Assembly: GCA_020226215.1 (NCBI GenBank)
Contig: CM035232.1
Location: forward strand, 15,412,316-15,476,315
DNA length: 64,000 nt
Direction: 5' to 3'
From: Sindora glabra
Lineage: Eukaryota > Streptophyta > Magnoliopsida > Fabales > Fabaceae
This document shows positions 1 to 13,178 of this stretch, in pieces. The notes under the pieces were generated by a model. It was not told the DNA's origin. It saw only the letters and a list, made by a program, of their open reading frames with translations, and did no database searches. The position numbers and the translations under genes were made by a program. Within the stretch, counting starts at the first letter, position 1. Each line of letters starts with the position of its first letter.

Positions 1-1630
1 ATTTTTTTTATTTTTCAATAAGTTGTCAATAACCTTCTATTAATAAATCTTTTAAATCAGACCTTAAAGTTATTTTAATTTTATTCTAGCCTCAAGTATT
101 TTTTTAATAAATTAATAGTTAAATAAAAAGTAAGTTAGGCTAAATGCTTTTTTTTTATCTACACAAATTTAAAAAATTCTTGCTTCAAATGTTTATTTGT
201 TCTCTCTCTTTTTTTAATTCATACATATATATTTTTTAAAATTTATATTTGCACTTAACCTTAAAAGTACAAAATAAAATTATTATTTTATTAAATTAAA
301 TAACAAATTAATTATCATAAAAAATTAATCAAAAATTACTATTCATTATTTAAACATTTCATCAAATAAAATTACTTTTCACTATTTATGGTCACTCATT
401 TATATTAAACTAAATGTATATAACACTTGGTACTTCTATATTAAATAAAGAAAATTGTTCCAAAAAACTGAAAAAAGCTATATACTATACTCTTAAATAC
501 TTTATTTTAATTATCTCATTGGCAATATTTTTTTTTCAACAATAAAGTATTTATTTGTTACAAATTTGTTGAAGAAAATATAGTCATATATACAATACAA
601 TAAAATTGTATTTAATTAATTTTAGAATCTTTTTAATTTTAACTAATCAAATTATTTTAACAGAAATCATGCTATTATTCTTTTTAATATGATATAATAT
701 AATATTTTTATTTTTTATTCTTTTAAATTATTTAGATTTATATATAAAATCCAACAATACTAAGAAATTGTTAGTAAAAAACCAACTTACATACACACAT
801 GCTTACCTATATATGTATGTTTAAATATGTTCCACCTAAAAATTAGAAATTAAAAAATATAAGTGATTTCTTGTTATAATTTTGACCTAATACAAATAGT
901 CCATTTTTGGACTTGATACATTAAATTATTAGTTGTATTTTCTTTCTTAATGTTAATCTCTATTTTCTTTATAGTTTTACACATTACGAATAGAAAAACA
1001 ATTTCATCACATTTATTTTTTATTTTATCTTATATAAAAATTATTAATAATAATAAATTAAATCAATAAAATAAGTATTTTATATGAGATAGTATGTATA
1101 TTGTAAAAGCTTGTATTTAATATAATTTATAAGATGAGAAAAGTAAAAAAGAAATACACATATTATATTTTTATGAGTATATGCATAACACTTTAATTTT
1201 TAAATAAAACTTACTTAACATATTTTATACAAGTTTAAAAATTTTAATTTTGGATTTGTGTAAGAAAAATAATATGTATAAGTGTCATTTCTTTAAAAAG
1301 TATCAATCAATATTGGATTTTTTTATTGAAAATAATAATAAATTTTTTTATAAAATCAAATATTTTAAAATATTTTATTATGTATTAATATGTAAGAAAT
1401 GAGTAAAGAAAATTATTTTTAAAAAAAGAAGAAGAAGAAATAAAAAACTAGCTTCATAAAGTAAAAGTTTGGATTTTTAATATATTAACTATTAACTATA
1501 TTTTATATTTTTAAAATGATTACGTGGTAATTTTTTTAAAGTATTTTAATTTTGAAAGTTTTTAATTACAATGTATTATAAATAAACTTGAATTAATAAT
1601 TATTAAATTAAGTTTATTATATAATGAAGA
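1..1630. other. AT-rich intergenic DNA, no gene seen
   Basis: Extremely AT-rich sequence made of short A and T runs. No long open reading frame, tRNA-like sequence or recognisable transposon end was found in it. Confidence 0.6.
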
Positions 1631-1631
1631 A

Positions 1632-1700
<69 letters not shown>
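1631..1700. repeat. (TA)n microsatellite
   Basis: An uninterrupted dinucleotide run, starting as GTGTGTG and continuing as about 30 TA units. It is likely to vary in length between individuals. Confidence 0.97.
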
Positions 1701-1703
<3 letters not shown>

Positions 1704-1903
1704 ATATAAATAATTCACTGAAATTACTTATTTTAAATTATGGGTGGATCTAAAATTAAAAAAAAAATTATAGTTCAAAATAAAAATATCATATCATTAA
1801 CTTTTTATCTATTAAATAAGTATTCTAATCATGAATCTTAACCATTTATTTTAATATCATTGAAATTTAATAATTTTTATTTCATTATAAAATTAAGATA
1901 TCA

Positions 1904-1928
1904 ATACCCAGACTTTAAGTCTGGGTAT
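1904..1928. repeat. 25-bp near-perfect palindrome
   Basis: Two 12-nt arms, ATACCCAGACTT and its reverse complement, are separated by a single T. The similar phrase CTCAACTTTGGGTATTTT follows about 50 bp later. It may be the scar or abutting ends of a small DNA transposon; no function is assigned. Confidence 0.85.
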
Positions 1929-4900
1929 ATTAGAATTGTCCTATTAAATTATCTTTTCTTGTTAAGTACCTCAACTTTGGGTATTTTGCATTTTACGGGT
2001 AGGTATATTTTTCTCTAAAAAGAATTCACACAATGATAGCTTTTCTCCGTTAAGGTACAAGGCCCTTCTCTGTATTTTCCAAATTTGTACTGCTTCTTAT
2101 AAAGGAGGAGTTCAATAAAACGCCAAATTTAACCACGTTAACATCATGCGTATTACTCCATCAATCAATCAAACGGTTTGGATGATTCTTAGGAAACAAT
2201 GTCTAATGTTTGAATCACTTCCGATTCAATTGTACTTAACAATAGTATTTAAATGTATTTCTACTGGTACTCCAATTTGTTATTGACTTCTTGGCTAATA
2301 AAAATCGATGTATCACTCATTTCTACCAATTATTATTTAAAATAAAATAAAAAATTTAGTTTCTGCTAAACAGGCTTAGTCCATCCAAATTCTGTACACT
2401 ATTAATATGTTCCCATGGTTATAGATATAGTCATTGTTGATCGCCACACTTATGACATACGATTTAATTGTCGAGAAAAAAAAATCTTTTAAGAGAAGTG
2501 AGGTTTTTTTTTTTAAAAAAAAAAAAAAAAAACTGCAAGGAGGTATAGAATGTGGCTTTATCCGGGTTCTACAACAAAAGATGATACCAATTAAATTTAA
2601 CTACCAATCTTCTTCCACTAAGTTAAATTTTTTTTAGTCCAAAATATACTATGCAACCAATTTCAAAGACTTTCTTATATACAATTGCATATTAGAAAAA
2701 AATTTTAGTGTCGTCAAGAATTTTGATGGAGAAACAATGGAAGAGATTTTTTTTTTTTGACCCAGATATATAATTTGAATATTTGATTGTACCTTTTAAA
2801 CGTCAAAATATTTTTTCACCAATAAAGTAATTATATGTATTTTATCCTTTAAATAAATGGAGTGAATGTATACGAAAATAAAAATCTACATATAATTTCA
2901 AAAATAAGAGATATATGAATATAATATTAATAAATTTTGAAAGAATATCAATGTGATATGTAAAAAGAAATACTGAAATATTCAATATGATTTATTAAAT
3001 AAAATAATTGAAATTGAAATTTATAGAGAGATAGAAAGATAGAAAGAAGAATGACTCAACAGTAAATTTTATGATATCCCAATAATTTTAAAATTTAAAG
3101 TGATAGGATAATATTAAAAATTATTAAATTAAAATTAATTATAATAAAATAATTTTAAAATTTATTACACTCTATTTCTAGTGAAAACAAGCAGCATGGA
3201 AAATATGGCAAGAAATTAGGGTAGAAAAAGCAACTTTCCACTGCTTGGTTCCCAACTGAAAACAAATAGAACAGATTATAAGCCCAAAAAAAAAAATAAG
3301 AATGGGTAGGTTTTCTATATAATTTTCTGGGCAAAAGTGAGAGGACAGAGAATAGAAAATGGCCAGGACTTCTATGCTTCACGGGTTAATTAATACTGTC
3401 AAAGAATTTGAAAGCAACCGCGCAAAAAAAATCACTTTTCAGACAATAAAATATTATTACAAATTGATCCTTTAAATATTTTAATATATACTTCTCTCGT
3501 TTTGTCTTCTTCCCTTCCAAGTTCTTCATATATTTTTTATTTATTATGTCATATTATATTATTTTATTTTATAATTCATATATTATTTTTATTTAATTTT
3601 TAAATATTTTTATCCATTTTTATTTTTTATAACTCAAATGTAAATGCTATAATATAGTATTAATATAGCACAATATTTTTATTATAAAAATATTTTAAAT
3701 TTAAATTTTTAATAAGTTAATAATTTAATTTAATTATATTAATTAATTAATTATATATTATATTTATAACATTTGTTACTTTACAACTCAGACATTATCC
3801 TTTCTTTCTATTTACTCCATTGTATGTTATTCCTTTTTATATTTTATATTTTTAACTCTTATCACTTTATAGTTTGCACACTATTTATCTTTATTTTATC
3901 TGTTTTGTTGCCTATTTTTCTTTTTTTATATTTACTTTTATTGTTTACATCTTAAACTCTAATATTACCAACATATATAAATATAATATAATATAACTTA
4001 TTAAAAATATGTTAAACTTGATAAAGATTTTATTTAATTGAATTTTTTAATACATATTTTATTTTTGAACTCTTATTATCTTATAACCTTTGCATTGTTT
4101 TCCTCCTTTTTATTTGTTCAATTGCATTTTTTTTTCATATTCATTCTTATTGTACAATTTAAACATTTACATCACTGAATTACATACATATAATGTAATA
4201 TATTTTATTTTATTATAATATTTTTTATAATAAATTAAAACTTTAATATACAAAATATTAATTTAATTAATTATATATTTTTAATAAGAATAAATTAAAA
4301 TAAAATTTATTTATTTATTTATTTATCAATTTTGAAGTAATTTATGTCAAATTAAATATGCATTAATCAGGATTTTATTAAGATTTTATAACTTATGGAT
4401 TGTTCTTCCTTATATTAATTTTATTGGACTATTTTCTTTTTTTTTTAACTTATGTTATCCATAGATTAGATGGTAATATTACTAAATAGTTTAGATATAA
4501 CATAATATATTTTTATTTTATTATAAAAACATTTTAAATGTGTAAAAGATTTGATTTAATTGCGATAGTTAATCATTTATTCTATTTTTAACACTTATTG
4601 TTTCATAACTTAGATATTTTTTAATTTTATTTTACTTATTGCATTTTTTCTTTTCCTTTTTAATGTTGACTCCTATTATTTATAATTCAAATGCTAATAT
4701 CACCAAGTTAAATGGATATAATATGATATATTTTATTTTTATGATAAAAACATTTTTAATAATTTGAAATTCTAATACAAAAAATTATTAATTGAATTAA
4801 TTACATATATATAGTCTATTATGTAACAAATTTATTTAAAAACTAAGATTAGACTTATTTATTTTGAATTTATCAATATTTTTATTTTATTTTTAAAGTA

Positions 4901-5934
4901 TTATATTTTAAATTAAATAAATATCAATTAAAATTTTTCATAAATTTCAATTCATGCTATAATAATAATAACAATTGCATATAATAAAATTAGGATAATT
5001 ATAACTTTGCTCTTTTTCTTATTAGATTGGAGTAGGAATTTATAATAATCTCATTTTTCAAGTAGCTTCACACATGTTACTTTAACCTTGTTGCTAATGT
5101 TTTATCATTTTAGTGAATATACAAAATGCACTTAGGGAATAACATGAGATATTGCAACTTTTAATAGAAAAATCAAGACAACAATTAATTAAAATATAGA
5201 TTTTAAATTTGTAACCAACCATTTCCTTAATTTTTCATCAAAAAAATAAAGTGCATTTGGCAATTTAAAAATACTCCATCCTGTAAGCACTAAGTTAAGT
5301 TGAAGCATTTCTCTGTCACAATTAATAGCATTTTGATGGATTTGATCTTTTCTTCTTAGCTTTTTTAAATATTTTGTTTTTAATATTTTATTTTTTACTA
5401 ACTATTTAAAGCTTGTATGCAGTGTTTTACCATAGTTGACGTTTAATTACTTAATATGAATTGATTTTCTATTTTTCACTTTAATAAGCATCTAATTCAT
5501 ACTCATTATATTTTAATTTTATATTTTTTATAATACAAAAATATGAAAAAAAAAAGAGATCCATTACACATAATATAGAACGTACAACCCGGGGCAAACA
5601 TTAAACTAATCTTACTACAAACATTAGGGGAAAACACTGCATCCTTTAATTTTATATTTATTTGCATGAAATTTCACTGTTTGAATTTTTTTTCCTTTAA
5701 AAGAAACTATTTTTTACTGTTATTAATAAATGCTTCTTGAATTCTCCTTTTTTCCCTTTTTTCATGAAGCCTGCATACTTATTTCTAGTTCTATTATGCT
5801 AATATCGCTTGTATTTTGATAAGTAAAGAAATCACTTCCTACATTTTTGTATTCATTTAATTATAATATCAAAATATTTTACTTGTCAAAATACAAATAA
5901 AAATATATTTTAATAAGAGTAATTTAGTTTATGC
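1929..5934. other. AT-rich intergenic DNA
   Basis: No supported gene. Contents noted are a T-run followed by an A-run at about 2504-2532, a slightly GC-richer patch at 3150-3430 with only short chance ORFs, and long T-rich stretches at 3480-4950. Confidence 0.6.
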
Positions 5935-6220
5935 GAAAAATAAGTCCTTAAGGGAAGTTAAATTTTTTAGAATGTTATTTCCTATATACACTTCCTTGGA
6001 AACTCTCAATTTTGTTTGGTTGACATGAAGGAAATTGTATTTCCTAGAAAATAGAAGTTAATTAGGGAGAGTAGGTAAATGATTTTCCATCTTCTGTAGG
6101 AAATACAATTTCCTGAGAAGTAATTTTTCATGTTTTGTGGGCAACCAAACAATTCACAATTTTCTATTTTTTGAAAAATGTAATTTTTCATATTTTTGCT
6201 GCAAACCAAACGACTCTTAA
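5935..6220. mobile_element. fold-back MITE-like element
   Basis: An 18-nt sequence at 6029-6046 (AGGAAATTGTATTTCCTA) recurs exactly as its reverse complement at 6097-6114. Outside these arms, GTTTGGTTG at about 6014 faces CAACCAAAC at about 6142, and a further copy, CAAACCAAACGACTC, lies at about 6200. This fits a small non-autonomous DNA element. Related wording (TTTGGTTAACAC, GGAAATAATTTTC) recurs inside the duplicated block at 47.9-48.9 kb. The outer ends and target duplication are not fixed, and the superfamily is unknown. Confidence 0.6.
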
Positions 6221-8989
6221 GTAAAAATATAATTATCGTAAATTTTAATATCTATTTAATTATGTTGTCAAAAAATTCTACTTATCAAAATATAAATAGA
6301 AATAGTATTATTAGTATTATTAGTAAAATTAAAAATATTTTCTTACAAAAGGACCAACTTTCAATTAGAAACTTTTTATGTGATAATGTGTAAATTTTGC
6401 TTTTCATAATATACTAATTTTCGGTGCTCCAAACTTAGCTGGGTTATTTTGCCTGGTTCCTCATTTCATGGCCCATGTGGCAATGAAGCAACCATGTCCC
6501 CGGGTTTATTCATCCCGGTTTTAAATTAGGGGATGGAAGTTCTGCCTAAAAAATATATGCTTAATAGAAAGAAAATAAAAAGAATAAAATTTTATAATTT
6601 TATCCCTTTTTTAATTTAATTGAAAAGAAGCAAGGAAAAAAATTTTAAAAATAAAATATGTGATTATAATTTTCTTAACTTTTCAAATTTTAATTTTTCT
6701 AAAATTTCTTTCCTATTCAAATTTAAAAAATTTCTCTCCTTCTCCTTATTTTCTTTCCTATCCAACAGGGGCACAGTCTCAAAATTACACTCATGTCTAT
6801 ATCATACTATTTCTTTATGGTGCCGTCGTTTCATTACTGTTTACGACTTTGTTTTGATAACCAGTGTTAGTATACCAGCGGGCATTGCACCCATAATTTA
6901 AATAAATAAAAGAAAATATTATTTAACTTTTTCATTCCTCTTAATTTTCACACAATCAAATAAAAAAGAAAAAAAATATTCTTTTTTTTTTCATTTTCTT
7001 TCCATGCATTTTTTCCCCCTCGAACCGAGCAAAAGGCTAAAGATATTATAGCAAGTAAATGGGATGAGAGAGAGAAAGAATATTAGAGAGAATCCAAACA
7101 AGTGTTTCCTAAATTCAAGGGCAGTCAGAGAGGGAGGGAGTGGGGGTCCTTGGTTGTGTCTGTGTGCAGGGAAGTCAGTCAGAACTGAAATGACATTGAA
7201 AAGAAGTGAATGAATGCTTAACAGAACACAACTGATTTTGACGTTTCAGATTCTAATTGTCAGACTGAGCAGCATGCAAGCTTTTCGTCATTCAGATCAG
7301 ATCAGAGCTGCGCCCTCCCCTCCCTCTTCAGCACTGTATCCATACCCAACCCTTTTTCTTTTGGATTATTTTAATATTTTATAAAATATAAATATAAATT
7401 AATTTATAACTTTTTATCTAAAATTATATTTTTTCCATAAAACGATATTAAAATGATCGAAGTAAAAAAAGGAAAATTAATAAAATTCTTTTCTTTTTTT
7501 TCTAACTTCCCTCATTATTTTTCATCCCTAAAAATTATGGCCTTACAAAGGCACAAAAGTTAAATATAAAGTAAAAAGAATATGTCTCTATCCTTACAAA
7601 CTGATCGCATCCATATTTTAAGAAAATATATGGGATCTAAATCAATATGGAAAATTTATGATAAAATCTAAGAAAATATTAGTTAAAATAACTCTAGATT
7701 CATTTTTAAAGAAAATAAGTTGAAATCAAATTAATTTTTTTATTAAGCAAAATAATTAAAAGTTTATTTATAAATACTGCTATATAATTATCTTTTAACA
7801 TCAATTATTTAGTATGTTTTAATGTTGGATCCAAATCAACATAGTATGTTATAGCCACAGTAACTAACACCAATCCTCTCTTACGGTTACTCTCTTTAAT
7901 TCATTCTAACTCTTAACATATTTAACAATATTATAAAATCTCAATTTCAATAAGTTAAAAAAATAAAAATTATGAAAATTTATATCTAATATTCGTTGGT
8001 CAATATGTAAAAGTGACACTCTAAAAAAAAGTTATCTTTAATTTAATATATATCAATATATATAATTAAACATTCATTAAAATTTGATGTATAATATTAT
8101 ATTATACATTTTATATAAATAAATAATAGATAATATCATCAAACGCTAAAGAAAATGAATGAAATCAAGTTTGTTACAAACATGTGAAAGATAAACAAAA
8201 TATGGTTAATTATGAAACTAAGAATTAAGTTACAAGAACAAGTACAAAAACTAAAAATTTTCTTGCTTTTATATTTTGTGCCTTTTCAATGAGTGCATAA
8301 CTCTATAGATTTAGTAATGGGCTAATAGATATTTAGGATTGTAAAATAATTAGTAAGTATAAACATAAAATTAAAAAAAATTATTTTAAGGTTGGAAGGT
8401 GAGCATACTTTGGTAGGGTTGGAAGAGTTTCGCAATAAAATTTACAAAAGTATTATAATTTCACTCTTTTTATTTTCAACTTGCACCTTATTTTAAAATT
8501 TCCATGTCAATTATTAAGAAAATCTAATTTCTATAATAAAACAATGCTATTCTATTATAGAATTTTACATATTGATTGTTAAATAAAAATTGTCATCATA
8601 ACATTTCTTTTCATTAATAAACTAAAATCTTTTGTTTAACCAATTTTTTTCATAATCTTTCAAGCAATAATTTTATAGTTTTAGCATAAATTTTATAAGA
8701 ATATTGACATAATTTTATAAACGGGTGAATTTTATTTTTAATTCAACTTACTCTAAGTGAATTTAATAGACAATAAAATTATTTTTTATATTACGATATT
8801 TTTCTTATATAATTAAATAGATACAAATAATAACATATTAAATGTACTAAACGAAACAAATGAGAATTTGGTGGCTAATTACAAAATTGATGTTCTATCA
8901 TTTTATTTATCTCCATATTATTGCATTAATATATACAATGAAAAATTATAATTTACAATAAATAACAAACTTTAAATAAAAGAAAAAAT
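6221..8989. other. intergenic DNA with a GC-richer patch
   Basis: No gene supported. The stretch 6420-6560 and the stretch 7100-7340 are less AT-rich than their surroundings, the latter with GA-rich and CT-rich runs. Neither yields a reading frame longer than about 90 codons or a protein I recognise. Confidence 0.5.
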
Positions 8990-9784
8990 GGGTATCCTCT
9001 TCTTATAATTTCTTTATATTGTTTAAAGGCTTTTGAGCTAGAGGATTTAGATGAAAAATGATAATGAATTATGATAAGAAGAAGAAAAATAATTACTTTT
9101 ATAATAAACTTAAGCCTTTTAATGCCAAAAATAGTCATTATACTTCTTTTCACTATAACTTCTCCTTAATTTCTTATCTAAGTATTTTCTTAACATCTTT
9201 AAATGTTGTTTTAGAAATGGAACCCAAATATTATAATTTAGAATAAATAACAGAGATAATTTTAGAAGATATAGATAGTTGCAAATTGATGAAAAATTAT
9301 AATAAAAAGAAGCAACAAAATGACTTTTGCAACAAACTCAAGTTTTTCAATACAAGAATGATTTGCTTTTTTTTTTCACTATAATTTTTATCATTTTTCT
9401 CAACATCTCTAAATATGTTTTTTAAGATGATGTCTAAATATGATAAAGACGATTATAAATGGTTATAAATTGATGATCAATAATAGTAAGAAGAAGCAAC
9501 ATAATTATTTTTACAATAAATTTAAGCTTTCTAATGCAAAAATGATTGCATTATTTCTTTTCATTATTATCTCTCATTAATTTTTCTATCATTGATAAGG
9601 CATCATTTAACTATTTCAAATAAAGAATAGGAATGAATTTTATAGGTAATATGTAGAGCTTTAAACATTGATTGCTGACTAAAACTAATGTATTACATAT
9701 GTTTTATTTCATATAACTTAACTATTAATATAGTTTGAAATGTCATAATTTTTGGCAATTTTTTGATATACATTATTGATAAAT
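8990..9784. repeat. diverged tandem repeats, left part of a repeat element
   Basis: Three diverged copies of a roughly 185-230 bp unit are seen. The marker AAGAAGAAGMAAMATAAT starts near 9076, 9303 and 9488. Each is followed by a T-rich tract with CTTAAGCYTTYTAATG-like wording, then a run containing TTTTCACTATAA or TTTTCATTATTA. The last part, 9660-9784, is homologous to about 13980-14106. This shows it is the left part of the element that continues at 13174, now split by the solo LTR. No coding capacity was recognised. Confidence 0.6.
9780..9784 (+). repeat. target-site duplication, left copy (TAAAT)
   Basis: These five bases immediately precede the LTR start and are repeated directly after its end at 13174-13178. 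Confidence 0.75.
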
Positions 9785-12700
9785 TGTAACACCCCTAAGT
9801 AATATTTAAAATTTTATTATTTTAAGTACTTTGAAATATTTATATTAATTAATGAGGATAGTTAAATTATAATTATGATAGTAAGGTGAGATATGGATAT
9901 TTTAAATTTTGATTAAATAAATAATATTATGATTTATTAATGATTTTATCAAAATGCTTTTTTTATATTATTTATTAGATAATATAAAAGTTAGGAGTAT
10001 AGAATTTATAAAATATATGTATCAACTTTGGTAGATGATTTTTATTTATAAATTTGCAAATTTAGGAAAAAAATTTCAAAATTCTAGATGTGATGAACTA
10101 TAATATAATATATAAATAGATGTATGTATACTTATCGTTTAATAATTTGTTCTTCTAATGTTTAAAGAGAAATGAAATATTAAGTTAGGGTTAAATTTAA
10201 TTGGAGAAAAGGAGTTTTTTAAAATATGAAATTTTAAAAAGAGAATAGAGGGTTAAGATTGAATTAAATAAAGATAGAAAGTTGAGATCTGAGATTATGG
10301 CACACCTCAATGCACTAAATTTTGTCTCAATTTATTTTTCTCTTTCTACTTAATACCCATCTCTCCTTCTTTTTTCTTTTTTTTTTCCTTTCATTTTTGG
10401 CAACCCTTATTTTCCTTTTTTTTGCTTCCCTTCCTAATTAACCACAACACTGCTATCGTGAGCTACTCCCTTCGTATGTACACTTTCTTACTGAGCAACA
10501 ACCCACAGGTGCAATAGATGGAGTCCTGAATAGAGTAAAGTGGTAGCACTTTAGGCATTAGGTCCTCTCCACTTCTTTAGTTTGATCCATTCTATTTCCA
10601 GCCACCACTCCTCTTTTCTCCTTTGTGCTAGCTTGATAGTAGATTGTGAATGTGACAAGGTAATGGATCATGGCCAAGCTCCACCTTTATCTTTCCTTAC
10701 AATAGCGCCACCACATTGCTACTATTAACATAACTACTAGCTTAAGTAAGGAATTGTTATTTTTCTTTCTTTTCATTGGTGTTTTGATGAGCTTTTAAAG
10801 ATGGTGAGCCATTAGTAACTCTTTTGAGTTATGGCAAGTGATTTTATAACAAAAAGTATTTATTTTTCATGATAATTTAAGTTGATGCAAAGAAATACAT
10901 TTTTGCATATTTAAAAACATATGATGATACTTATATATATTTTATGCTATAAAGTATTCAAATAATATGAGTAAAATCATTTTAGAATATTATACTATAA
11001 TATTTTTAGTAGTATCTATATATATTCTAGAAAACCAATGTTGTAAGTAATTTTAAATACATGATAATAGTTTTTGAATATAAGATTTTTATTTTATGGA
11101 ATGCTAATATGATGTGATTGGAGTATTTCTAGAGCATTATGTTTTAATACTTGAGTTAATTTATGATTATTTCATAAAAATCCTATTTTATCATCACGTT
11201 TGGGTTGCTTAATATAGAACTGATAAAATAAGATTCCCATCTAGGGTTCAGAATAGCACCTATAGAATACATCTTGATTATTGAATTTAATGTTTTTAGT
11301 GCTTAGAGCTTGATCTAAAAAATCCCTAATATTTGTGATTCTTAATTCCTTGAAGAAGGGTTAAAATATTAAGAAATAAATATATAGTTAGTTAAAGTAG
11401 GGTAAATAGAGTCTTTTTGAACTATCAAGTTTAATAATTTTACCTATATAAGCTTGCTTCAAAATCCTTACACAATAATTTGTTTTAGTATCTTGTGATT
11501 AACTTTAGAAGAAAGAAAATAAGGAATTTATGAAATAAGATAATAAGATATTATAATTAGAACCTAAAATAATAATTTTAGGAAGAAATGAGTAATGCTA
11601 ATATAATTATAACTATCATTATAAATTTATGAATAGGAAAAAGAGAAAAGTAAGAATGAACTACTTTAAGTTTTTATAGTGAATATACACCACCAGGTGA
11701 GTATATATCCTACTCTAAATTAATATTTTACTAAATTTGTTAGGTGAATGGTATATTACTCATTTCCATGCATTAATTCAACTAGCTTATGCTTTCATGT
11801 ATAATATTTTAGAAATATAATTACATGATCTGAGGATACTGGTGAGTAAAAAGCTAAAATTCAATATATGTAGTTATGTACTTCACAGTAACATTTAATT
11901 AAGTAATAGAGTACCTTGGTATATACATATTTCTTTATAGATTATTGTTGATGTTACCTTGTGCCTTGTAGGAAAGGCATGGAATTATTGATAAGATATT
12001 TTTATATTTTTGTGATATATATAGTGAATAAACATTTATGGCCATGCAAAAAATTATGGTGATACTCTTATATATGTTACTATAGACCCTAATCTAGACC
12101 TGTGATGATAAATTATTTATTTCATGTTATGATTCGATTGTAATTATACTGTGTAAAGCTACTGCTCTAGTATATGAAATTACATCATGAATTATGCCAT
12201 GAGTGGCATGGAAATTATGAAATGTGATGGGAGCGATGATGTAAATACTTGATAAAAATTATTAATAACAAGGTGGGTGGAGTATAAGGTTGGTTTAGGA
12301 GGAATAAGGATGGAAAACTTATAAATGATATAAAGTTGATAAGAGAATCAAAAGGTGGATGTTGTATATTTATTATAATTGTGATGTATACTGTTGTAAC
12401 TTTGAAATCTATTTGATTCGAATGCTTATGTTTAATGTGATTGTAAAGGCTTGATTGTAATTAAGCCTTGTTAGTTATTTGAAAAATTGATAACTACCTA
12501 TAATCTGTTAGGTGATATGGTAATGATACTATGTACAATTGAATGATTGAGATTATTATAATTTATAATGTGAAATAGAAAATTAAGTTATATGCAAGTA
12601 AATATGTCAACTCGAGATTTGGTTTCACATGTTTCAGAAATCCAAGAAATTGGTTTACTGTTGTTTTCTAATTTAATACTTAATTAGCATATGACTATTT

Positions 12701-13173
12701 TATATAATGGATTTAAAGTATGATTATGGTAGATATATACTCACAAAGTTTTTTTAGTTTATCCCTTTTTATTTTCAATATTTTCAGGTTGAGATAAGTG
12801 TAAACGAACTTCATTGCATCCTTAAAGAATCAAAGAGTGCCTAATTAGAAGATTTGGATCGTTAGATTAGAAGTGAAGTTATTAAAGTTTGTATAAATAT
12901 TATATATATTGAGGTTGTATAGTATTAAGTGTATTTTGGATTGTTATCAAATCTACCAATATTATAAATTTTATATTTCAAGATGTGTGACTCTAAGAAA
13001 ATGTCCATAAATAAAGAAGACTATTTGTTTTTCCATAAAAATTATAATGAAATTGAGTCTTCACGAAAATAGAGAGAGATTTTTTATGAGCAAAATAATG
13101 TAAATAGTATCAAGGTTGGTGGAAATTGGATAGCAAGATTCACACCAATCATGATCGGATTCAACTAATAACA
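9785..13173 (+). mobile_element. solo LTR of a Ty3/gypsy-like retrotransposon
   Basis: It starts TGTAACACCCC and ends AATAACA, so it has the TG...CA ends of an LTR, and it is flanked by TAAAT at 9780-9784 and 13174-13178. Its 3' third matches the minus-strand LTR at 28.3-31.2 kb: both have ATATACTYAC, TTTTCAGGTT and GAATCAAAGA followed by a TCAC-type terminal block. There is no primer-binding site after the 3' end, no polypurine tract before the 5' end and no gag or pol. An LTR-to-LTR recombination product (solo LTR) is therefore the best reading. A TGTAACACCC start and a length of about 3.4 kb suit a chromovirus of the Tekay/Del type, but that lineage call is inference. Confidence 0.8.
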
Positions 13174-13178
13174 TAAAT
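13174..13178 (+). repeat. target-site duplication, right copy (TAAAT)
   Basis: This copy directly follows the LTR end. The sequence reconstructed across the site (TTGATAAATGCTTA) matches TTGACAAATGTTTA in the sister unit at about 14105, so the empty site is preserved. Confidence 0.75.

Noticed and set aside
3773..3955. 60-codon plus-strand ORF rich in Phe, Leu and Ile
   Set aside because: It is what T-rich DNA yields by chance; no motif and no splice context.
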